DNA from: Dryomyza anilis
Lineage: Eukaryota > Arthropoda > Insecta > Diptera > Dryomyzidae
Assembly (NCBI GenBank): GCA_951804985.1
Contig: OX638133.1
Location: forward strand, 3,616,501 to 3,680,500
DNA length: 64,000 nt
Reading direction: 5' to 3'
Shown: positions 1-13,800 of the stretch, one piece after another
Layout of the letters: every line of letters begins with the position of its first letter
How positions within the stretch are numbered: the stretch's first letter is position 1
Notes under the pieces: generated by a model
Seen by the model: only the letters and a program-made list of their open reading frames with translations
Told to the model about the DNA's origin: nothing
Database searches by the model: none
Position numbers and translations under genes: made by a program

Positions 1-48
1 TGGCATTTTGAAAATGTAGTTGGTGACTTTTACTTCTACAACGAGGAT
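1..48. mobile_element. Right end of a foldback MITE (ATATCGTCGTTGTAGAACG family)
   Basis: TGGCATTTTGAAAATGTAGT then GGTGACTTTTACTTCTACAA matches the right ends of 47880-48146 and 55158-55432. It is cut by the window edge and directly abuts another MITE. Confidence 0.75.
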
Positions 49-958
49 ACACAAAAAAAAAGTACATCATATTGATGAATTCCGTTCTTCAAATCATGAT
101 TCATTGTATTGAAGAATCGTTCATAATATTAATGACTAACGACATCATTGTTATGAACGCTGTCATAAATATGATAAACGCTTGGAAACTGCCGAAAAAG
201 TGTTTTTCAATATGATGAACTGTATGTGAAGTATACGTTTTATAATATTAATGAATCAAAAATATAAAATACATGAAATATGTACTTCATATTGAAGAAT
301 GCTCTTCATTAAACCAAATTTCAATCAAAATATTTAATTTTCGTTCATTTTTGCCGTACTTCTCAGTTCTCAAGTAGTTCTTGTATGTTATTTCTTATAT
401 AATGCTTGCACGACATGCATAAATTAGTGAAATGTTTTCTAATATATTTATTTATAATTACAATTTTTTATTAATAAAAAGTTATATTTATAAAAAAATA
501 ATTTTAAAAAAAATTTGTTTAAAATTGTTTTTTTGGAAAAAAAAAATTTTTCTTTACCTTTTTTCCACCATTTTTTTTCATTTTTTTTATTCAATTTTTT
601 TTTCGACATTTTTTGTTCGGATAATTTTTTTAAAATTTATTTTATTTATTATTTTTCTGTTATTTTTTAATAAAATTTTTACCATCTTTTTTTTCGAATA
701 ATTTTTTTTTAGAAAAATTTGTAAAAAAATATTTTTTTCATAAATGTTATGAATCATCAATATGACGATTCAAATTCATTGTATTGAATATTTCGTTCTT
801 CACTATGATGTTCGATAGTACGAATACTTTCATATATAAAATGAATGTATTCATCATTATGTCAGATTCATCATTTTATGATGATTATGGTAGTTGGTGA
901 TAAATTCATAATATTTATGAATAAATTCATCATATTGAAGAATTTTCTTTTCTGTGTA
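49..958 (+). mobile_element. TTCATCATATTGAAGAA MITE, copy A
   Basis: Ends TACACAAAAAAAAAGTACAT and GAATTTTCTTTTCTGTGTA are inverted, with ATCATATTGATGAATTCCG and its inverse forming the arms. The middle (460-740) is a T/A homopolymer-rich tract that only looks like a reading frame. About 910 bp. Confidence 0.87.
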
Positions 959-3569
959 TATTAACCTTACTAAAATAACGTAAAACCACAAGTCTATCGT
1001 CCAATTTTTGAAAATTATGTTGCTGTGTAAGCGAAATTATAGATAATGCTACCATCCCATTCCATAAGATCCCGAGTGGAAATTTAGTTTAGGATGCGAT
1101 CATTGTCTGATCAGGCAGCTTGATTTCAAATCAGGCAATGATCAGGGTTTTTCATCAGTGCCTGATTGAAAACGTGACGCTTATCGAAGTTACTATCCTG
1201 ATCTTATCCTTATAATAACCTTAATGATAACATTCGATATTTAGATACTTCTGAAATTACAAATTCGAGCACTTTCAAAAAAGTTTTGTAAACAAAGTCG
1301 TCTCAATAACTTTTGCAATGACATAAAATCAACGTTTTGTGAAAATTTTTAAAAATGTTGCGAAATTGGATTTCTTTTGCATTAAAGTTTAACATTTATT
1401 AATAATTTTTAATTTATTAGAACAATTTTGTTACCAAATTTTATTATAAAAGGTGTTTAATAACATCTCGATATCCAATCATGTTTTTTTTATAAGTGTC
1501 ACATCAGGTTCCATTAAGTAGGCTTTAGATCAGGATTTTTTATGAAGGATGGATTAGTTTGCCTTACGTGGATTTGAATTAGGATTACCCAAGTCGACAC
1601 TGATTTGGATCGTTTCAAGTCGTCTTTAGTACGGATGTATTTTGATCAGGGACGGATGCATAATAAAGCTAACCTTAACCAATTTTCACTCGGGATGCTA
1701 AGTCTTAAAAGTGAGTTTTGCAGGAGAAGCATTTAAAGGTTTTTGTAATTATCTTAGGTTTTAATAATAGTTTAAAAATGTGTTCCTAGTTTTTATTTTC
1801 TATATACCGAGTCCAATCTGAATTATATGGTTTTTGAAATGCCAAGTACATTTTTGATTATAACTTTTGATAGGATCAACCGATCAGCACCGAAATCTGA
1901 CAGTATTTAAAGTAAGATAAAATTGAATAACATTAAAAAATATATAACGATGTTTTAAAGCAACTTCGATATCATTAACAGTGCCATTTTTCGTGCGCGT
2001 CTTCTTGATAAAATACTTTTATTAATATTGATCAAAAATGAAAAAATTAATTCAACTTACCGGCAAAACAGGCATTTATAATGATTATAGTTATGAGAAC
2101 CAGCATCTCGTGTTTCTTTCGCAAATTATAGTAATGCATTTTCATTTAAAATAAACATGAACTCATAAAAAAAATCAGTCTTCGCGTAGTTAATTGTTCC
2201 CAATTGCCGAATGATATTGCATAAAACTCCAACAAAACATTTAAATTATATTATCGCGTTTATGACGTAATTGACTTTAGTGTTCATTGATTTAAAAAAA
2301 AAAAATCATTTGTATTTAATGCATTTCATTTCATTTTAGTAGCCAACTTCGTGCATTGTAATTAATTGTTACATTCTGTTTCTTTTGTTTATGCTATTAA
2401 CATTGTTCCTTTTGTTTGTGTTCCGATTTACTTGAGCAAAATTATATTTTTATCAGTCCATTGCTCTAAAGGTAGACCAGACCGACCGACCGCTGTGTTT
2501 CTACATTAAAGAAATAAATTTGTGTTTGGTTTAAACGGCAAATCTATTAAGACAACCAAGCAAGATAAATATATATATAGCAACGCAGTTGTTAAAATAA
2601 CAAAAATTAAATCTGTATCAGAACAGCCGGCCAATGCGAATACAAAATGATCTAAACAATATATGAGAAAAATAAAAAAAATACGCAGACAAATCCTATT
2701 TTGTCATGAGGTTGGAAGAAGCAAAATGATAGTTGTAAGAACCAAATTCATTCGGTTAAAATAAACTACAAATCAAACTACAATCTTTAATTTGAGAAAT
2801 AAGAAATACCTTTACAGTACAACATATTTCTATTCTGTACGTGTACCCGTTATTAGTTTTGGTTTGGGTTATCCTCATTTTTATTTGTTTTTGTAAAGAA
2901 TTGTGTCAGGTACAATAGTCTCGGCGAGAAATGGTCTCTGGAAAAGAAAAATGATCAAGCAAAAATTTTCTCTGGGAAAATTGTCTAAAAGAAGAACTAT
3001 CTGTACGTGAAATAATTTCCTTGGAAAAATTTCTATCGGAGAAAAAAAACAACTAAGTTCTCTCAACAAATTTGTTTTCTACGTGTATCGTTTCAAAAAA
3101 AATATAGTAGATCCTATCCTCTGAATATTTAAACAAGTTTAAAGTTACCTTTTCACATCTGACGTGCATCACGATGGTATCCCTAATCCTTTGGGTCAAA
3201 ACTTAAAACGCAGACACACATCGGCATTAACATTTACATACTAAATATTTTTATTATTATAAACAGAAACACATGCTAATTTTATTAGTCTGTCTATATC
3301 TAATAGTATAAATATTTAAATGTATGTCGGCATTATTTTTTGTTTGTTTATGACACAATGGCAACTGGTTGGTATAGGTAACAGACAATTTGTAAACTAG
3401 ACATCTGCTTTGTGTCTAACGGTCATGTTTAGTTCATAAAATCTACACGACTCTGTTGTGTACAAATAAATGGTAAATGCATCACACAAAATCACAACTG
3501 ACAAAATTTGGTTTGACTATTTTGCGTCCGATCTGGTCGAAAATTTGACAGGATTAAATTAAATATTAT
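959..3569. other. Intergenic sequence
   Basis: AT-rich, no gene seen. 1070-1690 has repeated GATCAGG-type strings (TGATCAGGCAG, AATGATCAGGG, TTAGATCAGGA), and 1815-1950 is a diverged copy of the dispersed repeat seen at 21.0 and 24.8 kb. Nothing else recognisable. Confidence 0.4.
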
Positions 3570-3732
3570 GGGCAAGTATACACGATAGAGAAAATAGCCA
3601 GAGATAGAGCAATATAGTGCAAAAAAATCTCATAGAGTTGTGTAAACACTGCATAGAGCTCTACGGTAGGGAGCTCTACGGAAGATTTTTTACTTTATCT
3701 CTAGCTAATTTCTCTATCGTGTATTCAAGCCT
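3570..3732. mobile_element. Short foldback MITE (CTCTATCG family)
   Basis: GGGCAAGTATACACGATAGA and TCTATCGTGTATTCAAGCC are inverted ends; the GGAGCTCTACGG centre is palindromic. 163 bp. A fragment is at 21355-21413. Confidence 0.88.
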
Positions 3733-4320
3733 TAAGGAAACAGAAAAACTAAATTTTCATAAGGATTATAACAAGAATTAACAATTTAATCAAACAATTT
3801 AGAAATTTAAACACACAGAGAAAATTGATTTGTTGCGGCAACCAACAGAATTGCCGTACCGAAAAGCGCTAACCATCGCTAAAGTATTTGCAACAAACTC
3901 TCAATTCGGTTGTGGCAACCAACCTACAAGCTTTGAGCTGATGTTGGGGGGCAACCTTCAAGTTTTCTGTATGTATTATAATTATAGATGTGTAAAAATG
4001 TCACGCACCAAAGTATTTTGTCGTTGTAGAAGTAAAAGTTACAATATATCATCGAATTATAGAGGTTTTTATATATTTCTCGTAATTCAAAATTAATTAT
4101 TTACAAATAGGCACTGCGTTATAAAGTTATGATTGTTTTAAAGTTGAATTGAAGATATTTCAGCGAAAATATTTAATTTTTAAGCAGGGATCTTTGTTTC
4201 TGTCTTCATCAACATTTTTGTTTTTATTAATATTTTGAAATGCACTTGAAGATAGGAAAAATTTAAAAATGTCAGTTTTTTTAACAAGGAACTTAAATTG
4301 AAAATGTCAACCTTACATGT

Positions 4321-5136
4321 ACACAGAAAAAAATGTACATCATATTGATGAATTCCGTTCTTCAACGTATATTGTATTGAAGAACCATTCATAATAATAA
4401 TGACTAACGCCATTATTGTTATGAATGCTATCACAAATATGAAGAACGCTTTGTAACTGTCGAAAAAGTGTTCATCAATATGATGAACAATATGTGAAGA
4501 ATACGTTTCATCATATTAATGAACCAAAATATAAAATACAACATGTATGTTCATCATATTGAAGAACGCTGTTCATTAAACCAAATTTCTATAAAACTAT
4601 TTTTTATCGTTCATTTTTTGCCGTACTTCTCAGTACTCAAGTAGTTCTTGTATGTTATTTCTTATATAATGTTTGTTCGAGATGCATAAATTAGTAAAAT
4701 GTTTTATAATATATTTATTTATAAAAAATATATTTTTGAAAAAAAAAAAATATTTTTCGAACAATTTTTTTTTTCGATAAATTTTTTTTCTAAAGAAAAA
4801 TTTTTTGTGACAAATTTTTTTTTCGGACTTTTTTTTTGTCCGTAAAAATTTTTTTCGTATAATTTTTTTACTGTTAGTTTTAAATAAACTTTATACAACA
4901 CTTTTTTTCGAATTATTTTATAAAAAAATATTTTTTTTTGAAAAAATTCACAAATTTAAATTCATCAATATGACAATTCATTGTATTGAATATTTTGTTC
5001 ATATATATAATGAATGCATTCGTTAATATGTCATTTAATGAACGGTGGTATCAATATGATGAATCTGGTAATTGGTGAAAAAATTCATAATATTTATCAA
5101 TAAATTCATCATATTGAAGAATTTTTTTTCTGTGTG
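4321..5136 (+). mobile_element. TTCATCATATTGAAGAA MITE, copy B
   Basis: ACACAGAAAAAAATGTACAT ... GAAGAATTTTTTTTCTGTGT; about 816 bp, uninterrupted, the best reference copy in the window. Centre is A/T homopolymer-rich. Confidence 0.9.
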
Positions 5137-6519
5137 CTTTGTTATTTTTTATTTTGTTATTTTGTGTTGAAACATTTTAAATTAAATATGTCCTTGATCT
5201 TTAACATTGTTTTCTTTAAAACTTCTTAACATAGAAAACAACATATTTTCCAATAGAAATTGAAACCGTTATTCGGTTTGGCTTCTTCCAGTACTTGATT
5301 TTGGACGGGACCCAGACTAAAGTGCTTTTTCTCTATTATCACTGTGTGAAAAGCACTTCATATATTAGATACCAACCCGTAATCAGTGACAATAAACTAA
5401 TAATGCATTATCTATGTATGTTGGAGAGAATATGTTTATTTTCGTATTTATGGATTATGAGTATTTACCATTAAATGAAGTACTTTATTACTAAAGTGCT
5501 ATATGAACTATGCGACCAAAAGCAGTGTGATACGCGAAGGATATATGCTATTGTCGCATATGTTAATAAAAACTTAACTTTATTACAAGGACACTTGAAA
5601 GGGACATGAGCCACCGTTTGGGAGCCATAGCTAACATGTGTTCACAACTTACAACAAATAATGAATTTTTAAAACATTTTTATGATTGTAGCTTACAATT
5701 TATTAGAGGACAGCAATGAAAGAAAATAGCGACGTACGTAAATGTTCTGTATATTAAAATAATAACGTAACAGTTAAAACACAACAAAGTGGGGTTATGA
5801 CGACGTAGACAACTTTCATAGTTTTTCGGAAATTCGACCACAAGACATGCATTAAAGCCAAAAACAATAAAATCGAAAAAACTAACAATAAAGTAGGTTC
5901 CAGTGAATAAGTCATAGGCTGCAGAAACTTGAAGAATTGTTTGACATGCACTGCTCTGTACTGTTTTGCTCTATTCGATATACTCTTTCTTAGAACTACC
6001 GAATACTAGCTAGGGGTTCCAATCCAAAAGTTTTGACTATGCCGGGACTTTCGGGAGAAGAAAACTAAATCTCGGGATATCGATATTTTTCAGCCAATGA
6101 CTAAAAAATTTGCTGAATTGAAAAATAAACACTGCATTATCGACTGCATTAGTTTAGTGTTCAAATTTAGAGAAACTCGTTATGCCTATTGACAGTCCAG
6201 GTATTTCATGTCGGGTAGTGATTTTTCAGGGATTCCGAGATTGGAAGCCCTAATACACCAAGACACGTATGTGCATGGATACGTAAGTACAGACACTTGC
6301 ACATTCATACACACACACGTACACATTCAAGTACATGCAGACAAAACAAAAAGTCCTGCTGTTAAAGTTGGTGTAGGTACATAATATTGATTTTGCTACG
6401 ATGGACACTTTGGAATATGCTATGCAGGCCATGGATCATAGAATCGCCACCATGTCATACTCCATTGAACAGCACTTTTAAAGCATATGTTATTCTAAAG
6501 TTGGCTTAAACCGTTTCCA
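5137..6519. other. Intergenic sequence
   Basis: AT-rich sequence with no recognised gene, RNA or repeat; 6260-6350 has imperfect (CA)/(GTAC) strings. Confidence 0.4.
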
Positions 6520-7220
6520 TTGCGATACTATTTAAATTCGAGGTACACTTTTGCACTTTTCTCACTGCGATACGCATTGTTCCAGAAAATACATCAATCA
6601 CTCATGATACAAATAGACTTCATCACACCGAATACGCGATACAATAAACAACCCACGCAAAGTTTTATGCTTTTTTTTATTTTAAATTCTGTTCTTATTC
6701 CGTTTTCACTGTTTTGGCGCTTTAAATATCTTTCAGAACTCTGTGTGGAAAGTTAATATATATTTTCCGTAATATCGTCGTATTTAGTTTCACTGCACAA
6801 GCACAATTCGAATGAATTGCTATGGATAGATATACTGCAGATATAGTGTAAATATGTGTGTTGACCTGGTTCACAGAGAACTTCGTTATAGCGTTTCGAG
6901 TTCGTTGTGGCTGCCGCTGTTTTAAAAATATAACTAAATTCCTACATTCTCTTCGCGTAGCTCCTGGCTGGCTCCGAAGAGTGGTCGCTTCGTCGCTTGG
7001 TTCGTTGTTGTTTTTAACAGCCTGCATTGAAAATTGAATGCGCGCGAGTGAATGCCGAAATAATTGAAATGCAGAGAATGCCGGCGCTGTGCGACGCTCT
7101 CTCTGACAACTTCGTCTCGTCAATTGAGAAACCGGCAAACGTCTAACAGTCCCGACAACGCAGACACCATTACAATCGGCCTGGTTGAGAGTGTCTGACA
7201 GAATCATGTAAATAGTTGCT
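6520..7220. promoter_or_regulatory. High-complexity island, candidate promoter/5' exon
   Basis: GC-richer, non-repetitive sequence (for example GCGCGCGAGTGAATGCCG and ACGCTCTCTCTGACAACTTC) bounded by repeats. A leftward 167-codon frame at 6722-7225 has no recognisable protein pattern and is probably chance. The content resembles 5' UTR or promoter DNA such as that near 26.3-26.9 kb. Direction unknown. Confidence 0.25.
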
Positions 7221-7367
7221 ATCAAATGTTATGATAAGTGTAACGTTTATTGTTACAGTGGGGTACAAAAAAATTATATGTCAAAGAAAATTTTGTAATG
7301 AATCAATGAAAAATATATATTTTTTTTTTATTTTTTTTACTGTTAGTTTTTTATTGTTACTTTTTTT

Positions 7368-8080
7368 ATATGAATGTATTCATTATATATATAAACAAAA
7401 TATTCAATACAATGAATTTGAATTGTCATATTGATGAATTTGTTCATAATATTTTTTCAGAATTTTTTTTTTATAAAATAATTCGAAAAAAAATTGTTGT
7501 AAAAATTTTATTAAAAAACAAGTGTTCCGAAAAAAATTTTTTTTTGAAAAAAAAAAAAAAATTTTTGTTGTGAAAAATATTTTTCAAAAAAAAAATTTGT
7601 TCGAAAAAAAAATGTATTTTTCAAAAATATATTTTTTATAAATATAACTTTTTATTAATAAAAAGTTGTAATTATAATAAATATATTATAAAACATTTTA
7701 CTAAATTAATCATTTCGAGCAAACATTATATAAGAAATAACACACAAGAACTACTTTAGAACTGAGAAGTACGGCAAACAATGAACGAAAAAAAAAACAT
7801 TTTGTTAGAAATTTGGTTTAATGATCACAGTTCTTCAATATGAAGAACTTTTATGTTGTATTTTATATTTTGGTTCATTAATATGATGAAATTAATATTC
7901 TTCACATAAAGTTCATCATATTGAAGAACACTTTTTCGACAGTTACCAAGCGTTCTTCATATTTATGATAGCATTTATAACATTGATGGCGTTAGTCATT
8001 AATATTATGATGGCTCTTCAATACAATGAATCTTGGTTTGAAGAACGGAATTCATCAATATGATGTACTTTTTTTTCTGT
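7368..8080 (-). mobile_element. TTCATCATATTGAAGAA MITE, copy C, truncated
   Basis: Right boundary GATGTACTTTTTTTTCTGTG is the family's left end inverted. The other end is missing: similarity stops near 7368 at TGAATGTATTCATTATATAT. Confidence 0.85.
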
Positions 8081-9355
8081 GATGAACACGATCCGTCTCC
8101 TCATGCAGACCCTTAGACCTATCACAGAACTATCTTCAACATCCTGTCCTTAGTTGGTACCAATGGTACCGGTCACGTAATAAGAGGTACTTTTAGACCA
8201 ATTGACATCTTTTTCCCGCTGGAATATTAAACAAACAACATTTTTTAAAGAGTTAAGTCCTCTGTTTCTAAAACAGAATTTCATCGGCATTTGTAAAATT
8301 GTAAACATAAATTTCCTAGTTATTCTAGAAAATTTTTGACAGCTAATTGAAATCTGTCACGTCCAGAACTTTCAGTAACCAAAGTGTAAAAAAATGTGTT
8401 TTTTTTACAGAATAGGAAAAAAATAAAAACCTTAAAAAAATCTGGAAATTCGAATCGTACATCACTATTTATTTCGTAATAATGATTATTAATATTATTC
8501 GATATAAAAAGATTTTTAGCAAAAAAACCGTAGTGCAAATTTTCTTACAGAACGTCAGGAATTATTCTATGATTTATTACGAAATAACTATAAAATTTAG
8601 GATCAAGTATATATTCACAAAAATAAAGTAAATTGTTTCTGCTATATTCTGAGATAATTCAAAAAAATATATTGTACGTCAAAAGTATTTTTAGAAAAAT
8701 AATCGTAGTAATAATTTCTATACGGTACTTTTTGTCCCGTCCGGAATATTTCTGTGATTTATTATGAAAAAACTATAAACTTTGAAAACAATGTGTGAAT
8801 ATATATATAAACGACATGATTTGAGCTATTTTCTAAAATAATTCGAAAACATAATTTGTACGCAAAATTAGCTGACTTTTTGGAATTTCCATATGAACCT
8901 CGACATTTAGTTCCGTTTTTGTACCGCGCAGAACGACAACTATTTAATTTATATATTTTGATCTAGCGTATATAATTCTCTAATTTTTTGCAGATATTAG
9001 GTCCTATTAAAAGTTTTAAACGTACGAATGTCCCGTCTGAAACTCCAGGAAATTCCCATATATGAGCTCTTAAAGATAACAAAAATCATCCCATTTTATG
9101 AACTCTTTTATTTATAAACATTTATTTGTCCTAAAACATAAAAATGTTGAGCACTAAAATCAGCACAAAAAGGATCCCGACCCTTGGAACCATTTTATAT
9201 TATATTTTTGAAACTTTAATTACTCTTAAAACCATCATATTTGAGCACGAAAAAGGTCCGCTTTATAAACCCACAAATCCTTCTTTTAAATATTCCTGAA
9301 ACATTCATATTTTGAGATTTTTCAATATTTAGTATTTATAATAACCCATTAAGCA
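8081..9355. other. Intergenic sequence
   Basis: AT-rich. 8560-8870 holds two diverged direct copies of a segment containing ATTTATTA(C/T)GAAA(A/T)AACTATAAA. No gene was seen. Confidence 0.45.
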
Positions 9356-9359
9356 ATTT

Positions 9360-9727
9360 AGGAGCGCTCTGAAATTGGAGTCATAAAGGAGACCAATTTT
9401 TGAGTGTTTTATGAGCTCTCAGAAAAATGACTCTTAAAAGTATCTCATTTAAGACTGTTTTCGGAGCTCTTAGAAAATATAACTCATAAAAGATTCATAT
9501 TTAGGAGTTATTTAGGAGCACTCATAAAGCATCAAAAATAATATTGTTTCTGAGCGCTCAGAAAATAGACTCATAAAAGTTCTATATTTTAGAATGTATT
9601 AGGAACGCTCCAAAATTTGACTCATAAAAGAGTCTCATTCATGAGCGTTTTTGGAGCCTCCTCATAAAATCATCAAATTTATGAGTATTTTAGGAGCACT
9701 CAGAAAAGGGAGTCATAAAAGTATCTC
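9360..9727. repeat. Degenerate tandem array around GACTCATAAAAG
   Basis: About five units of 70-85 bp with GAGCGCTCAGAAAATAGACT and CATAAAAGTATCTCATTTATGAG-type sequence. It continues into the TIR element at 9728 and its right-hand arm (10080-10350) carries related units in the other orientation. Confidence 0.75.
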
Positions 9728-10434
9728 ATTTATGCTGGCTTTAGGAGCCTACTTTTTAAATAAAATTGATAAACTTGTATTCGTTTTGAATTTGAAATCA
9801 AATGAAAATTAATAAAATATTAGTGTAAGTTCAACACACAAACCTACATATTTAATTGTTTTTTTTTTAAATTAATGCATTTTCTCACGGATGTCTAGAC
9901 TAAGATAAACATGAACATGTACTATGTTGATTCATTTCAGACACATTCTATATTTCTGAAGAAAGAAAAACTCCAAAAATGAAGTAATTGTGGTGTCTGA
10001 AAATTCTCAAAAATGTGAAAGTTTTAAAAATATTTTAAAATGATCAAAATTCGCGGATTTTGACCTCTTTGGGGTCTTTTAAGAGCTTAAAAATAGTGTT
10101 TTAGGAGTAATAAAAGTGTCAGAAATATGAGGATTTTTGGGCTCATAAAATGGTGCCCTCTACCCAGGGGTTGGGAGCCTTTTTGTGCACTTTTTAGTGC
10201 TCAAATATGAGTGTTTTAGGTGTAATAAAAGAGTCTGAAATATGAGGGTTTTTGGGCTCATAAAATGGGGCCCTATACCCAGGAGTCGGGAGCCTTTTTG
10301 GACTCTTTTAAGTGCTTATATATGAGGGTAACACTCATAAATATGACACATTTAGGAGTCTTAAAAGACTCAAAATGTTTGATGGGCTAATTCATTCCTA
10401 AAAATGAGTGAGTGCTCCTAAAGCCAGCATAAAT
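9728..10434. mobile_element. 707-bp TIR element upstream of CFAP57
   Basis: ATTTATGCTGGCTTTAGGAG at 9728 and CTCCTAAAGCCAGCATAAAT at 10415-10434 are a perfect inverted pair. The right arm contains two tandem GGGCTCATAAAATGG...GGGAGCCTTTTTG units (10140-10190, 10255-10300). Non-coding, ends 450 bp before the CFAP57 start codon. Confidence 0.88.
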
Positions 10435-10599
10435 AATATACTTTTGTCACTTTGAAAAAACTCTTAAATTTGATGCTTTTATCACTGATTTAAATACTGT
10501 TATATATTGTTTAAAACCCTCTTTAAAAAATTCAGAGTATGATTCAACAGGAATTAAAGATTTTCCACACATTATTCAAATTGTAGACCAATTGCATTT

Positions 10600-10883
10600 G
10601 CCATGGCTTCATTTTATGTCAAAGTATCCGAAATCAACATGTGCTACTTGTAACTACCGCGCAGACTCGCTCCCACTACGCACTCTGGAAATGCGTTCTC
10701 ATTGAGTGAAGCTATTCTGTCGTTATATTCTAGCAACCAGAAAATTTCAAATATTGTTGAAAGGAAAACTGTCATAGAGATAGGAATTGTTTTGTTCCCG
10801 TACTCTTTTTAGTTTGATCAATGCACCGCCGAATAATACGACCAATTAACTTTTTAAATCACAAGGATAATTAATAACTAAAC
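10600..10883 (+). promoter_or_regulatory. CFAP57 upstream region / 5' UTR
   Basis: Non-repetitive, higher-complexity sequence between the end of a foldback element (10434) and the CFAP57 start codon, so the promoter probably lies here. The string TAGCAACC at 10731-10738 is an RFX X-box-like half site (GGTTGCTA on the other strand), the kind used by ciliary genes, but the second half-site is poor. No clear TATA box was seen. Position is inferred from context only. Confidence 0.35.
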
Positions 10884-13800
10884 ATGGACGGTCGTGGTGA
10901 TGATGTCTTTGTGACATCGGTGAATATTCGGCCAAGGAATATTTATGGTCTACGTACAGATGTTATTGGTAATATACACTTCAACCTAAATCAAGAGGTA
11001 ATTTATCCAGTGGAGGGTGTCTTGGCATTTCATGACTATGTCACCAATAAACAGCGATTCCTAAGGTAATTTTCAATCTAATTACATGGAGTATAATAAA
11101 TAATACTCAACAATGCAGATTACCAGACGAAACTTATCCGAACATAATTGCTATAAGCTCGCATCGCCGCCTGCTTGCCGTACTAGAAGATTGTCCTAAA
11201 GCGTAACTATTTCTCCATTTTAGCATTTAATGCATTTGATATAAATTTGGATTTATTATAGAGAGATTAATATATCGATATATGATTTGGCCTCACTAAA
11301 AAAACGTCGCAATCTACAATTACCCGAGGGTGCAGTTGGTAAAAATATCTTACAAATGATGTTCACACACGACTCAAAAGCCATTGTCATACTGACACAA
11401 GGCCCCGAAGAAATGCTCTTTCTGTTGGTGATGGACAAAATTTGTACCATTTACGAGGGACGCCCTACAATGAGCAATCCGCGTGGTACAGCCGTCGCAG
11501 TTGCTTGTAATCCCCAGGACACCAGTCTCGTTGCAGTCTGTGGAGAGTCCGTGCTCATACTGCTGAGCAAATCGGAGAAGGGATTCACGACGACGAATAA
11601 TATTAAATCAAATTTTAACTCAACTTCGATGGCATTTTTATCAATAGACTTGCTAATGGTGGGTACCAGCGAGGATGAATTGATTTTAATTGAAAATGGC
11701 GAAATAAAAATGCGCCAAAAGGCAACTGATGCGGAGATATTTGATATACTTTGGGATCAAGATCAACTGGATAAGGAACTGGAACATCGATTTACCACAG
11801 ATATGCAACTTTTCGACAAAAGAGTTATATGTATGACTGCGTTTGCTCGAGGTTTTGCCTTTGCCGTATATAATAGGGTTTTTGTTTTCGAACGTGTCTC
11901 TAAATTCAAATTTGAACGTAAAACCATATTAACCGTACCCATTACTATATACAGCGATGATTTATACCAAATAACAAACATAGCTGTGGACAGCAAGCAA
12001 GAGACCATAATTGTCACCACCCAGCATTCGCAGATTTATGTGGGCATCCTCATTGTACCAGAAACACTGAAAGCTAAATATTTAAAATTTCAACCTCTCG
12101 GCTCTCTGATACATATTGGTGACATCATTGATATATCTTTGTGTTCCTGGAAGCCCATTATTATGACAGCTTGTAAATACATTTTATTGGTACATGTGAT
12201 ATGATTATTTTTATTTAAATGTTTATTCTCAGCCAGGGACCAAACCATACGTATTTGGAACTACGAAACTAACAAAGTCGAGTTAGTGCGAAAATTTCAA
12301 GTAGATGTTAATATTGTTGAGCTGAACTCAACCGGACTTCTGGCTGCTATTGGATTTTCGGATCAATTACGTATTACACAAATATTTATGGATGAATTAA
12401 ATGTAGGTAATAACGCTATTTTAAATGTATAGACGTTAAAAAAAGTCAATATTTATGTAGATTGTGAAGACGTACAACTTTCCGCGTTGCAAATCTGTAA
12501 AATATTCCAACTTTGGACATTTAATGGCAGCGGCTTATGATAACACCATCGCTGTTACATCGGTATATAATTTGGAAGTACTCATTAATTTGAAAGTAAG
12601 TTTTTTTGTAAGATAGTATTTCCCAAAATATTCTGTACTAAATGTCTTTCAAAGGGTCACAACGGCACGGTTCTTACAGTGGCCTGGACGAAAAATGACA
12701 AATATTTAATATCGGGAGGTGCCGAAGGTGCTATATATCAATGGGATGTTGAAACAGGTGCTAGAATTCAGGAAATCGTACAGAAGGGCACAGAATATCG
12801 TTCGGTTTGCGTAACCAATACTGATCCATTATCTATCTATGCCGCCACACAGTTTGGGTTGCTGAGGGAATTTCAAAATTCTGAAATTGTACGGGAGATT
12901 GTGATACCCTCTAAACTCCCTAAAACTCCGCTGACAGACATTTGCTTATCTCGTTCGGATTTAATTATGTTTGTGGCAAATGAAGTGGGAGATCTGATAA
13001 ACATACAGTTACCATTTTTGGACGCGGGTGGTGGCAGCTGTACCAACTTCCGTTTCTTTATGAGTAGAATTAATAAGCTATGTTTTTCGTATGATGGAAC
13101 TCTTCTGATAGCCATCTCGAATAGTGGTACACTTGGTATCTGGGCATTGGACAATATTGTTGGAAAAGTGGCACCATTGGACCAAGATTTGCTGAAAAGC
13201 CAAGAAGTGTTGATACCACGTAACATTTTGTACGAGAAAAACGAACAAATTACAAATCTTGAGTTACGTTTAAGGCAGCAGGCGGAAGAGTTTCAATACC
13301 AACTAAGCCAGAATGAAATATTTGATGGCCAACAGCTGGCCGAAGTGCATAAGAGTTATTGCCAGGCGCTCGAAGAACTAAAAAAGAAAAACATTGAAAT
13401 CGAGCAACGACACACGGAGGAAATGAATCAGATTACTTTTCAAATAAACGATCTGAAGGATGAACATAAAAAACAGTTAGACACGCTGGCCAATCAGTAT
13501 TCGGAGAGAATGCTCATAGAGTACCAGAAGTTCACTAATTTGCGCGAAAGTATGCTGGAGCTGCGAGAGAGCTACGAAGGAAAACTTAAAAAATCTGCTG
13601 GAACTTTGCAGGATACAGTAGAGGGTTTGGAGAGTGACTACAAAAAACAACTGGACGAACGCAAGGGACTTATAAGAGAGCTTATGAAAGAGATGCAGGA
13701 CAAGAAGGTCGAATTCATTGAGTACTGTCGTCAGGTCGAAGTGGAAAATGATCGCAACATGGTTGAGACGCAGTTGCAGTATGAGAACAAACTAACCAAC

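Noticed and set aside
432..701. 89-codon hydrophobic frame
   Set aside because: It is the homopolymer T/A centre of a MITE; similar frames arise in copies B and C and encode only Phe/Ile/Lys/Leu-rich strings.
6722..7225. Leftward 167-codon frame
   Set aside because: No recognisable motif or domain pattern and no splice context; more likely an open stretch in GC-richer regulatory DNA.
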